Source: RGIG2707 sp045600065 | Lineage (GTDB): Bacteria; Bacillota; Clostridia; Peptostreptococcales; Anaerovoracaceae | Direction: 5' to 3' | NCBI GenBank assembly: GCA_045600065.1 | Contig: JAZRXE010000088.1 | Coordinates: 1-23,230, forward strand | Length of the DNA stretch: 23,230 nt | Shown: in pieces, positions 6,070 to 12,447 of the stretch | Position numbering within the stretch: the first letter of the stretch is position 1 | Layout: every line of letters starts with the position of its first letter | Notes under the pieces: model-generated | Told to the model about the DNA's origin: nothing | The model's database searches: none | The model's input: only the letters and a program-made list of their open reading frames with translations | Program-made: the position numbers and the translations under genes

Positions 6070-8358
6070 ATGACCACAGAATATTACAAGATCATCGGAA
6101 TGTCCTGCGCTGCCTGCTCTGCTTCGGTGGAAAGGGTCACAAGGGCTCTGCCCGGCGTACAGCAGGCCGATGTCAATCTTATAGCGGAAAAGCTTACCAT
6201 AACTTATGACGAGTCTCAGCTGAGCTCTCAGGAGATCATGGATGAGGTCGATATGATAGGCTTCGGAATAGAGCCTCTGGCGGAGGGGGAAAGCGCCTTT
6301 GCACAGCCTGCGCTCAAATCTGCTTCAGGGTCGGAGGCGGAGAGCTCCCGGCTTCCCGAAAACCCCGAAGCTATAGGCAAAAAGGAGATCACAGCAGCTC
6401 TGTGTCTGTCCGCTTTGCTGCTTTATATTTCCATGGGCCAGATGCTGGTGGAGGATCTGCCCGTACCGGATATCATCAGCATGCATACTCACCCGGTAAA
6501 CTTTGCCATTACCCAGATGCTGCTGGCCATCAGCGTCATGTTCATAGGCAAGAGATATTTCGTCAGCGGGCTCAGATCCTTGTATCACAAGGCTCCCAAC
6601 ATGGACACCCTGGTCGCGGTAAGCTGCAGCTGTTCATTTGCCTTCAGCCTGGTGCAGACCTATCTGATCAGCGATGATGTGTCTCATGTGCATAATCTGT
6701 ATTTCGAATCCGCAGCGGTTGTGCTGGCTCTGGTAATGCTGGGCAAGCATCTGGAGTCCAGCAACAAGGAGAAAACCAAGAGCGCCATCAAGGGGATGCT
6801 GGAGCTTGCTCCCGATAACGCCTGGCTCATGGATGAGCGGGGCGGGATCACCGAGGTCAAGGCTTCCGAGCTTAAGCCCGGAGACAATATACTGATACGT
6901 GCAGGCGAGCGTGTGCCCATGGACGGCATAGTGACCTCCGGCAGCGGCGGCGTGGACGAATCCATGTTCACCGGCGAGAGTCTGCCCGTACACAAGGAGC
7001 CAGGCTCCGAGGTGATAGGCGGCAGCCTGAACAAGGACGGCGTGCTGTATGTTCAGGTGAGCAGAGTGGGCCAGGATACCACCCTTGCAGGCATAATCAG
7101 ATTTGTAGAAGACGCCCAGGGCAAGAAGGCCCCGATAGCCAAGATGGCGGACAAGGTGGCGGGAATCTTTGTCCCTTCCGTAATGTGCATAGCCCTTGTC
7201 AGCGGCATAGCATGGCTGCTTCTCGGCCAGAGCTTCGCATTTGCACTTAAGGTCTTTACAGCGGTTCTTGTGATCGCCTGCCCCTGTGCGCTGGGCCTTG
7301 CTACTCCCACTGCCATAATCGTGGGCACAGGTCTGGGCGCAAACCACGGGATACTAATTAGAAGCGGAGAATCCCTGGAGATCACTCATAAGGCAGATGT
7401 GGCAGTGTTCGACAAGACCGGGACCATCACAGCCGGAGATCCTTCCGTAAGCGATATCCTGGCGATTTCCATGAGCGAGGACGAGCTGCTGGCCCTTTGC
7501 GCCTCTGCGGAGACCCTGTCAGATCATCCTCTGGCAAAAGCAGTGGTCAAGGCTTACGAAGAGGATGGCCGCAAGGCTGCCATGGCAGATGTCGAAAACT
7601 TCGAATATATAAGCGGCAAGGGTCTGCGCTGCACCACCGGCGGCGGCAGATTGCTGCTGGCAGGCAATGCAGCATTGATGAACGGCGGCGGTATCGACAC
7701 TTCGAGTGCCTCGGAATTTGCGGATTCCCGCAGCGGAGAGGGCAAGAGCCTTATATACATAGCCCTTGACGGCGTGCTTGCCGGAGTCATAGCCCTGGCA
7801 GATACCATAAAGCCAGGCGCAAAGGAAGCTCTGGCAAGGCTTAAGGACATGGGTCTTGAACTGGTGCTTCTGACCGGAGACAATATGTTCGCCGCCAATT
7901 ATATAGGCGGTCAGGTCGGTGTCGACCGTGTAATCGCCGGAGTGCTGCCCGATCAGAAGGCAGCTGTCATCGAGGAGCTTCAGAAGCAGGGCAAGACCGT
8001 GCTGATGGTGGGTGACGGCATCAACGATGCTCCCGCTCTGGTTCAGGCCGACGTTGGCTGCGCAGTTGGTACAGGCTCTGATATAGCCATAGATTCTGCG
8101 GATATCGTTCTTATGAAGGACGATCTTAAGGATGTGGCAAGAGCGGTAAGGCTTTCCAAGCTGACCATAACCAATATCAAGCAGAACCTGTTCTGGGCAT
8201 TCTTCTACAATTGCATAGGAATCCCCGTGGCAGCCGGTCTGCTGTATCCTGTCAACGGTATGCTGCTCAGCCCCATGATAGGCGGACTTGCCATGGGCTG
8301 CAGTTCTTTCTTTGTGGTTACCAACGCATTGAGACTGAAAACCAAGAAGCTGGATTAA
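6070..8358 (+). CDS. copA: Copper-exporting P1B-type ATPase
   Basis: This encodes 762 residues from the ATG at 6070, with AAGGAGAAATA as ribosome site. An N-terminal heavy-metal-associated domain has the copper site GMSCAAC (C13, C16). It is followed by a short linker and a membrane domain of the usual eight helices. Key motifs are present: TGES in the actuator domain, C404-P405-C406 in the sixth membrane helix, the phosphorylated aspartate D448 in DKTGT, H486-P487 of the nucleotide-binding domain, and GDGIND at 648-653. The C-terminal helix carries the copper-type motif MGCSS. The enzyme uses ATP to push Cu(I) out of the cell. There is a single metal-binding domain, and no copZ chaperone or csoR/copY regulator is next to it. 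The only regulator nearby is the divergent DtxR-like gene. Confidence 0.95.
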   Translation: MTTEYYKIIGMSCAACSASVERVTRALPGVQQADVNLIAEKLTITYDESQLSSQEIMDEVDMIGFGIEPLAEGESAFAQPALKSASGSEAESSRLPENPEAIGKKEITAALCLSALLLYISMGQMLVEDLPVPDIISMHTHPVNFAITQMLLAISVMFIGKRYFVSGLRSLYHKAPNMDTLVAVSCSCSFAFSLVQTYLISDDVSHVHNLYFESAAVVLALVMLGKHLESSNKEKTKSAIKGMLELAPDNAWLMDERGGITEVKASELKPGDNILIRAGERVPMDGIVTSGSGGVDESMFTGESLPVHKEPGSEVIGGSLNKDGVLYVQVSRVGQDTTLAGIIRFVEDAQGKKAPIAKMADKVAGIFVPSVMCIALVSGIAWLLLGQSFAFALKVFTAVLVIACPCALGLATPTAIIVGTGLGANHGILIRSGESLEITHKADVAVFDKTGTITAGDPSVSDILAISMSEDELLALCASAETLSDHPLAKAVVKAYEEDGRKAAMADVENFEYISGKGLRCTTGGGRLLLAGNAALMNGGGIDTSSASEFADSRSGEGKSLIYIALDGVLAGVIALADTIKPGAKEALARLKDMGLELVLLTGDNMFAANYIGGQVGVDRVIAGVLPDQKAAVIEELQKQGKTVLMVGDGINDAPALVQADVGCAVGTGSDIAIDSADIVLMKDDLKDVARAVRLSKLTITNIKQNLFWAFFYNCIGIPVAAGLLYPVNGMLLSPMIGGLAMGCSSFFVVTNALRLKTKKLD

Positions 8359-8369
8359 AGATGCTCTTT

Positions 8370-8417
8370 TCAGAGGCAGAAAACCGGCAGAAACCAATCT
8401 GCCTCTGATATGCTTTT
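8370..8417 (+). terminator. Probable copA terminator
   Basis: TCAGAGGCAGA (8370-8380) and TCTGCCTCTGA (8398-8408) pair perfectly over 11 bases around a 17-base loop; five T residues follow at 8413-8417 after a four-base gap. The long loop and the gap make it less than canonical. Confidence 0.6.
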
Positions 8418-8419
8418 TC

Positions 8420-8448
8420 TTGATATTTGTATGATCTTGTGGTATTCT
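8420..8448 (+). promoter_or_regulatory. tRNA-Gly promoter
   Basis: TTGATA (8420-8425), a 17-base spacer and TATTCT (8443-8448) with an extended TG lie just before the tRNA. The predicted start is near 8455, only about four bases upstream of the mature 5' end. Confidence 0.6.
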
Positions 8449-8458
8449 ATATTGACTT

Positions 8459-8532
8459 GCGGGTGTAGTTTAATGGCAGAACGCGAGCTTCCCAAGCTTG
8501 CAGCGAGGGTTCGATTCCCTTCACCCGCTCCA
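8459..8532 (+). tRNA. tRNA-Gly (anticodon CCC)
   Basis: A complete 74-base cloverleaf. The acceptor stem GCGGGTG (8459-8465) pairs with CACCCGC (8522-8528), with discriminator T and an encoded CCA (8530-8532). The anticodon stem is CGAGC/GCTTG with loop TTCCCAA, giving anticodon CCC, which reads GGG codons. The T arm GAGGGTTCGATTCCCTTC is intact. The body resembles the Bacillus subtilis tRNA-Gly(UCC) closely, with the wobble base changed to C. The 3' end of this gene is duplicated 145 bases downstream. Confidence 0.93.
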
Positions 8533-8713
8533 ATGAAAAGGTAAAAAAGCTAAGGCCTGAAGAAGGAATCGAACCCGAGAGGGCATAAAGCTCCGGGGGA
8601 GCTTTATGCGCGAGCAGGCAAAGTGCCTGCGAAGCGGAGTCAGCCGAGAATCGGCGTGATTCCCTTCACCCGCTCCAATGAAAAGGTAAACAAAGCTAAG
8701 GCCTGGAGAAGGA
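8513..8713 (+). repeat. Direct repeat of the tRNA-Gly 3' end and flank
   Basis: Copy 1 (8513-8567) starts in the T loop and runs through CCA into 35 bases of downstream flank. Copy 2 (8658-8713) repeats it with only one inserted base and one substitution. Copy 2 has no tRNA 5' half before it. The duplication could be a remnant of tandem tRNA genes, an attachment-site duplication left by a lost integrative element, or part of a tRNA-derived repeat family. The roughly 90 bases between the copies hold three hairpins (separate entry). Confidence 0.85.
8562..8667 (+). repeat. Structured insert: three short-loop hairpins inside inverted T-arm sequence
   Basis: Bases 8562-8576 (GAAGGAATCGAACCC) are the reverse complement, less one base, of the tRNA T arm at 8507-8522. 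They can also pair with 8658-8667 to close a junction. Inside are three perfect hairpins, each with a three-base loop: a 12-base stem (8583-8594 with 8598-8609), a 7-base stem GCAGGCA/TGCCTGC (8614-8630) and a 5-base stem GCCGA/TCGGC (8643-8655). The whole can fold as a closed multi-branch structure of about 105 bases. Whether it is transcribed or functional is unknown. Confidence 0.6.
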
Positions 8714-8934
8714 TAAAGAAATACTTCGGTAAAGTGAACCTAAAACAGTTTTTTTGCGTATGGATTAACTAATTTGTATATATTTTTGTTATACAATAAT
8801 GTATAATAAATTATTAATAAAAGATGAATTTTGTGAAATTTTGAAAATAAAAGTCTATTTATTTGGGGTATATTTGCAAGGCGGAGGCTCAAATGAGCCG
8901 AGCCCGAGTGAATATAACAAAGAGGAGATATAAT
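8714..8934 (+). promoter_or_regulatory. AT-rich leader region of the surface protein gene
   Basis: This 221-base stretch carries no gene. TATAAT at 8802-8807 is the best -10 candidate and overlaps an inverted repeat, TTATAC (8789-8794) with GTATAA (8801-8806). I see no good -35, so an activator or alternative promoter is possible. If TATAAT is used, the leader is about 120 bases. It includes a GGCTC/GAGCC hairpin near 8886-8899. I recognise no riboswitch. Confidence 0.35.
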
Positions 8935-10701
8935 ATGAAATTGCAGAAAAAGTTACTTTGTCTTGTACTGGCGATCTGCCTTATTTTCGGCACGAGCGCA
9001 AGCGCATTTGCAAAGAGTTACTCCGGAGGGGATGTCAAGCCGGGGCTTTCCGGAATTCTCCCTGAGGATATCCTGACTCTGCCCGAGAATACTGACTGGG
9101 CGACCCTTACCGCGTTATGGGGTGTCAGGGTGGTCTTCATCGATGATGATGAAAGCACCGTATTCCTGGACAAGCTGGTACCTGTAAGCGACACTACACC
9201 CGGCAGCATCGCAGCTCCTGACGAGCCCACCCGCGAGCATTACACCTTCGTCGGCTGGGATCGTTATGACAACACCAGCGGCTCTGCAATCATTGAAGAC
9301 AATACAACCGTATCCGGGATCATGGGCCCCGGACCCATCGTTTTTATTGCAAAGTATATCGAAGATCCCAAGGGAAGCCTGACTGTAAGAAAATTTCTTG
9401 CAGGCAATGCACCTGATTCCAGCCAGAAGTTCAAATTCACCGTACAGCTTGGAGATAATACTGTTAACGGAACTTACGGAGGTATGAGCTTTACCGGCGG
9501 AAAAGCCGTGTTTGAACTTTGCGGCGGTGAAAGCATTACTGCGGATGGTCTGTATGCAGGCACTACCTATACTGTCACAGAAGAGGATTATTCTAAAGTC
9601 GGGTACGTGACCACCATGACCGGTGATGAAGGAGATGTCACTACCGCAGGAGCGATCGCTGATTTCACCAATACCAGAAATGCAAAGGGCACACTGACTG
9701 TCAGCAAGACCGTGAAAGGTAATGCAACCGGTACAGATAAAACAGATAAGGCATTCGACTTTACCGTGACCCTGGACGATACTTCTGTCAGCGGTGTTTA
9801 CAGCGATGTAAGCTTTGTCTCCGGCGTTGCAAGCTTCAGTCTGAAGGACGGAGAATACAAGACTATCAAAGGCCTGCCCAACGGCGTAAAATATCGGGTT
9901 GAAGAAGCCGACTATACACCAGACGGCTATGTGACCACCAAGACCGGCGATACCGGCGAGATCTCCGAAACTGTCGCTGCAGTTGCAGCATTCACAAATA
10001 CCAGAGATGCCGAAGGTACTCTCACCGTAACCAAGACTCTGGCGGGTAATGCTGCAGACAGCAGCAAGGAATTCAGCTTCAGCGTCGAGCTGAGTGATAA
10101 AACTATCACCAAGACCTTCGGAACCGTGAGCTTCACCAATGGTGTCGCAAGCTTCACCCTGAAGGGCGGAGAGACCAAGACTATCGAAGGCCTGCCCAAC
10201 GGTATCGGATATACAGTTACCGAAGCGAGCTACACAGCTGATGGCTATACCACCACCAAGACCGGCGATACCGGCGAGATCGCAGAGGGTACAGTCTGTG
10301 CAGCAGAGTTCACCAATACCAGGAATGTAAATCCCCCCTCCGGTGACGATGATGACGATGATCCCGAACCCGGTCCCGGTCCTAAACCCGGCCCCGATCC
10401 CGGAACAACACCTGATCCCGGAACAACACCTGATCCGGGAACAACACCCGATCCGGGAATAACACCCGATCCGGGTACAACTCCTGATCCCGACGAGGGC
10501 GGCGGAATAGGCGGAGGCGACGACCATCACTCCGGTAAAGGCGGCTCCGAGGACGAGCTTGGAGGAGGCGAGAATTCAGAACAGCAGTATATCCCCAAGA
10601 CCGGAGATGACTTCAATCTGGCACTGTGGACCTCACTGCTTGCTGTAAGTGCAGCTTGCCTGATGGGAATTGTTCTCTACAACAGAAGGAGAACGGACTA
10701 A
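8935..10701 (+). CDS. Sortase-anchored cell wall surface protein with three beta-rich repeats
   Basis: This encodes 588 residues from the ATG at 8935, which has an AGAGGAGAT ribosome site and opens a signal peptide (residues 1-26, ending ASAFA). Residues about 65-142 resemble a Listeria-Bacteroides/InlB B-type repeat (EHYTFVGWDRY). Three tandem repeats of about 105 residues follow (146-249, 251-357, 360-464). Each opens with 'GxLTVxK', has 'FxFTVxL' and 'YTVTExxY' strands and ends 'FTNTRN', as in the Cna-B-like (DUF7601-type) modules of pilins and adhesins. A D/P-rich wall-spanning segment (467-520) contains five DPGTTP-type hexapeptides. The C-terminus has the sortase signal IPKTGD (553-558), a membrane helix (about 562-582) and a basic tail (NRRRTD). 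The protein is therefore displayed on the cell wall, probably as an adhesin or minor pilin. No sortase gene is in the window. Confidence 0.88.
   Translation: MKLQKKLLCLVLAICLIFGTSASAFAKSYSGGDVKPGLSGILPEDILTLPENTDWATLTALWGVRVVFIDDDESTVFLDKLVPVSDTTPGSIAAPDEPTREHYTFVGWDRYDNTSGSAIIEDNTTVSGIMGPGPIVFIAKYIEDPKGSLTVRKFLAGNAPDSSQKFKFTVQLGDNTVNGTYGGMSFTGGKAVFELCGGESITADGLYAGTTYTVTEEDYSKVGYVTTMTGDEGDVTTAGAIADFTNTRNAKGTLTVSKTVKGNATGTDKTDKAFDFTVTLDDTSVSGVYSDVSFVSGVASFSLKDGEYKTIKGLPNGVKYRVEEADYTPDGYVTTKTGDTGEISETVAAVAAFTNTRDAEGTLTVTKTLAGNAADSSKEFSFSVELSDKTITKTFGTVSFTNGVASFTLKGGETKTIEGLPNGIGYTVTEASYTADGYTTTKTGDTGEIAEGTVCAAEFTNTRNVNPPSGDDDDDDPEPGPGPKPGPDPGTTPDPGTTPDPGTTPDPGITPDPGTTPDPDEGGGIGGGDDHHSGKGGSEDELGGGENSEQQYIPKTGDDFNLALWTSLLAVSAACLMGIVLYNRRRTD
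10396..10485 (+). repeat. 18-base tandem repeat coding DPGTTP
   Basis: There are five 18-base units, consensus GATCCCGGAACAACACCT, within the wall-spanning region of the surface protein. The first two are identical and the later ones differ by a few bases, one giving DPGITP. Copy number is likely to vary between strains. Confidence 0.9.
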
Positions 10702-10727
10702 ACTTCATAAAATCATTAATGAAAAGA

Positions 10728-10754
10728 CCGGCAGCATAGCGCTGCCGGCTTTTT
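10728..10754. terminator. Bidirectional terminator between convergent genes
   Basis: CCGGCAGC (10728-10735) pairs with GCTGCCGG (10741-10748) over a five-base loop. TTTTT follows on the plus strand, and an AAAA run precedes it, giving a T-rich tail for the minus-strand lipoprotein gene. Confidence 0.85.
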
Positions 10755-10802
10755 GTGTACCGGATTTCGGCTTTTAAGCGGTATAAGCGGAGGGCCGGAT
10801 GA

Positions 10803-11891
10803 TTAGAATTCTGTCAGCTCTATGGTACCGTCCATACCGCTTATGTTGACGCTGAAATATCTTGTACTTCCGCTGTAATCGGTATAGCTGATCCCGTATC
10901 CGGGAATGGTTCCCTCCAGTGTCATCGAAACGACCAGAGGCATGTCCTGAACCAGAACTTCGGTTTCGTATATGGCTTCGGTATCAAAGCTCACGGTTCC
11001 GTCGCCTGCCACCTGGGCATTGCTGAGCTTAAGCAGCTTAAAGTCTCTGGCGCTGTGAACAGGATAAAAGCTGATCGCCGTGCTGTAGGGGCCTTCGTCT
11101 GCAATGAAGGTCGTGTAGACCGTTGAATCGAAGATGCTTCCCGCGGCTTCGTAGGCTGTGATCAGCTCAAGAGCCTTGCCCTCAAAGGGCTTGGAGGGGG
11201 TATAATCGGCAAAGGGCTTCACATCTATATACTGAAAACCGGACGCGAGTATATCCCAGGCTTCATTGAATTCGCTGCCGTCATCATCCAGAAGCTGGGA
11301 AACCGAAGTATCCCATTCCCCGCTGCTGTTGTAATAGTAATGCAGATTTTCGATGTTATCTGGCTCTGACATTGTAAAGTAAAAATCGGTGTATTTAAGG
11401 CTGCTGCCGTCTTCCGAAAGCACGGCTCGTCCTATGGCTGTCTGATCGAAGCCCGAGGAGCCGTAGCTGTAGAAGGCTCCGTCGCCAAGATAGTTGTGAT
11501 CGCTCCTGAACCAGCTCTCAAAGCTCAGGGCGGGCTGACCGGACGTGCAGTTATATACGGCAAGGGTGCGAGTGGAGGGGAAGCTTCCGGGTCCGGCCTC
11601 GTCGGAAGATCCTATATACAGCTCGGGGATCCCGTCTCCGCTGAGATCTGTTATGGCGTAGCCTATAAAGCCCAGGGCGTCAGCGGGATCCGAATAGAGC
11701 ATTATTTCGGAAACGCCGCTGTCTCCGTCAAAGCTGTAGCTGTATGCGCAGCCGGAGATCAGATAGTGAAACTGATCCAGCACGGGGGCGTAAAGTGCCT
11801 CATAATCAATGGCCTGTTCCTTTTCTCCGCAGCCTGCCAGCATCAAAACGCAGGCTAAAATCAGGGCTATGAATCTGTATGTTTTGGTCAT
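10803..11891 (-). CDS. Lipoprotein of unknown function with an FG-GAP-like motif
   Basis: This encodes 362 residues from the ATG at 11891, chosen for the AAGGAGAAACGAC ribosome site and because it opens a lipoprotein signal peptide (MTKTYRF, hydrophobic stretch, lipobox LMLAGC). In-frame ATGs further upstream lie in or beyond the promoter. The mature protein would be attached to the outer face of the membrane through the cysteine. A short segment, DLSGDGIPELYIGSSD, has the look of a calcium-binding FG-GAP/VCBS-type loop found in many clostridial lipoproteins. Otherwise I recognise no domain. The gene is divergent from the small ubiquitin-like gene, and the two promoters' -35 boxes are only four bases apart. 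That could mean shared control but is weak evidence for shared function. Confidence 0.8.
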   Translation of the reverse strand: MTKTYRFIALILACVLMLAGCGEKEQAIDYEALYAPVLDQFHYLISGCAYSYSFDGDSGVSEIMLYSDPADALGFIGYAITDLSGDGIPELYIGSSDEAGPGSFPSTRTLAVYNCTSGQPALSFESWFRSDHNYLGDGAFYSYGSSGFDQTAIGRAVLSEDGSSLKYTDFYFTMSEPDNIENLHYYYNSSGEWDTSVSQLLDDDGSEFNEAWDILASGFQYIDVKPFADYTPSKPFEGKALELITAYEAAGSIFDSTVYTTFIADEGPYSTAISFYPVHSARDFKLLKLSNAQVAGDGTVSFDTEAIYETEVLVQDMPLVVSMTLEGTIPGYGISYTDYSGSTRYFSVNISGMDGTIELTEF

Positions 11892-11938
11892 GTCGTTTCT
11901 CCTTATATACGATACGCTTATGAACCGTTGATAACTGG

Positions 11939-11967
11939 ATTTTACCATATTCATCTGACTGCGTCTA
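11939..11967 (-). promoter_or_regulatory. Lipoprotein gene promoter
   Basis: On the minus strand, TAGACG (11967-11962), a 17-base spacer and TAAAAT (11944-11939) with an extended TGG. The predicted leader is about 40 bases. Confidence 0.55.
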
Positions 11968-11971
11968 CAAA

Positions 11972-12000
11972 TTGCAAAGGCCTGCAAGGATTGATATACT
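11972..12000 (+). promoter_or_regulatory. Promoter of the ubiquitin-like/DUF4132 operon
   Basis: TTGCAA (11972-11977), a 17-base spacer and TATACT (11995-12000) with an extended TG (11992-11993) make a strong promoter. The transcript should start near 12007, right at the GGAGG ribosome site (12007-12011), so the leader is only about 12 bases. The -35 box of the divergent lipoprotein promoter ends four bases away. Confidence 0.65.
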
Positions 12001-12018
12001 GATAGCGGAGGAAAAACC

Positions 12019-12438
12019 ATGGATATATTCATCTGCATCCGTTCTGCCGCCGGCAGGAAGGATCACATAAAAAAAGAGCGCTTCAGCTACCCGGACGGGA
12101 TCTATACCCTGCGGGAGCTTTTGTGCAGTACGGTAGAAATCAATGTACGAGAATTCAACCGCAGGGCTCTTGACGGAGAGCTGGACAAGGTGCTGACCGA
12201 GGAAGATATCGAGGAGGGCGCCCGCAGCGGCCGCATCGGCTTCGGGCGGGATTACAGCGGAAGACAGCAGGATCTGCAGGCTGCCCAAAGCAATGCGCTG
12301 CAGTGCTTTGAGGACGGGCTGATCGCCGTGTTCCGAAACGGCAGCAGGCTGGAGGATCTGGATGCGGACACCGGGCTGCAGGACGGAGACGAACTGGTAT
12401 TCGTGCGGCTCACCTTTCTGGCCGGACGCATGTGGTAG
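12019..12438 (+). CDS. Small ubiquitin-like (beta-grasp-like) protein, partner of the DUF4132 gene
   Basis: This encodes 139 residues from the ATG at 12019, 7 bases after GGAGG. I do not recognise a named family. Both ends resemble ubiquitin by eye. The start MDIFICIR recalls MQIFVKTL, and is followed by a second strand and a helix (TLRELLCSTVEINVREFNRR). The end, FRNGSRLEDLDADTGLQDGD then ELVFVRLTFLAG, recalls the last strands of ubiquitin, including the 'LED' turn. Between them is an insertion of about 50 residues rich in D, E, G, R and Q. The C-terminus is GRMW, not GG, so conjugation in the ubiquitin manner is not indicated. The stop codon overlaps the AGGAGG ribosome site of the next gene, and only 9 bases separate the two, so the products are probably made together and may interact. 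The fold assignment is inference. Confidence 0.6.
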   Translation: MDIFICIRSAAGRKDHIKKERFSYPDGIYTLRELLCSTVEINVREFNRRALDGELDKVLTEEDIEEGARSGRIGFGRDYSGRQQDLQAAQSNALQCFEDGLIAVFRNGSRLEDLDADTGLQDGDELVFVRLTFLAGRMW

Positions 12439-12447
12439 GAGGCTGAC

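Noticed and set aside
8658..8713. A second tRNA gene
   Set aside because: Only the T loop, 3' acceptor strand and CCA are present; the 5' half, D arm and anticodon arm are absent.
10396..10485. CRISPR array
   Set aside because: The 18-base units are contiguous, have no spacers and code for a proline-rich stalk.
9115..10530. A 471-codon minus-strand frame opposite the surface protein gene
   Set aside because: Its cysteine- and glycine-rich repetitive translation is just the complement of the repeats in the real gene; it has no ribosome site.
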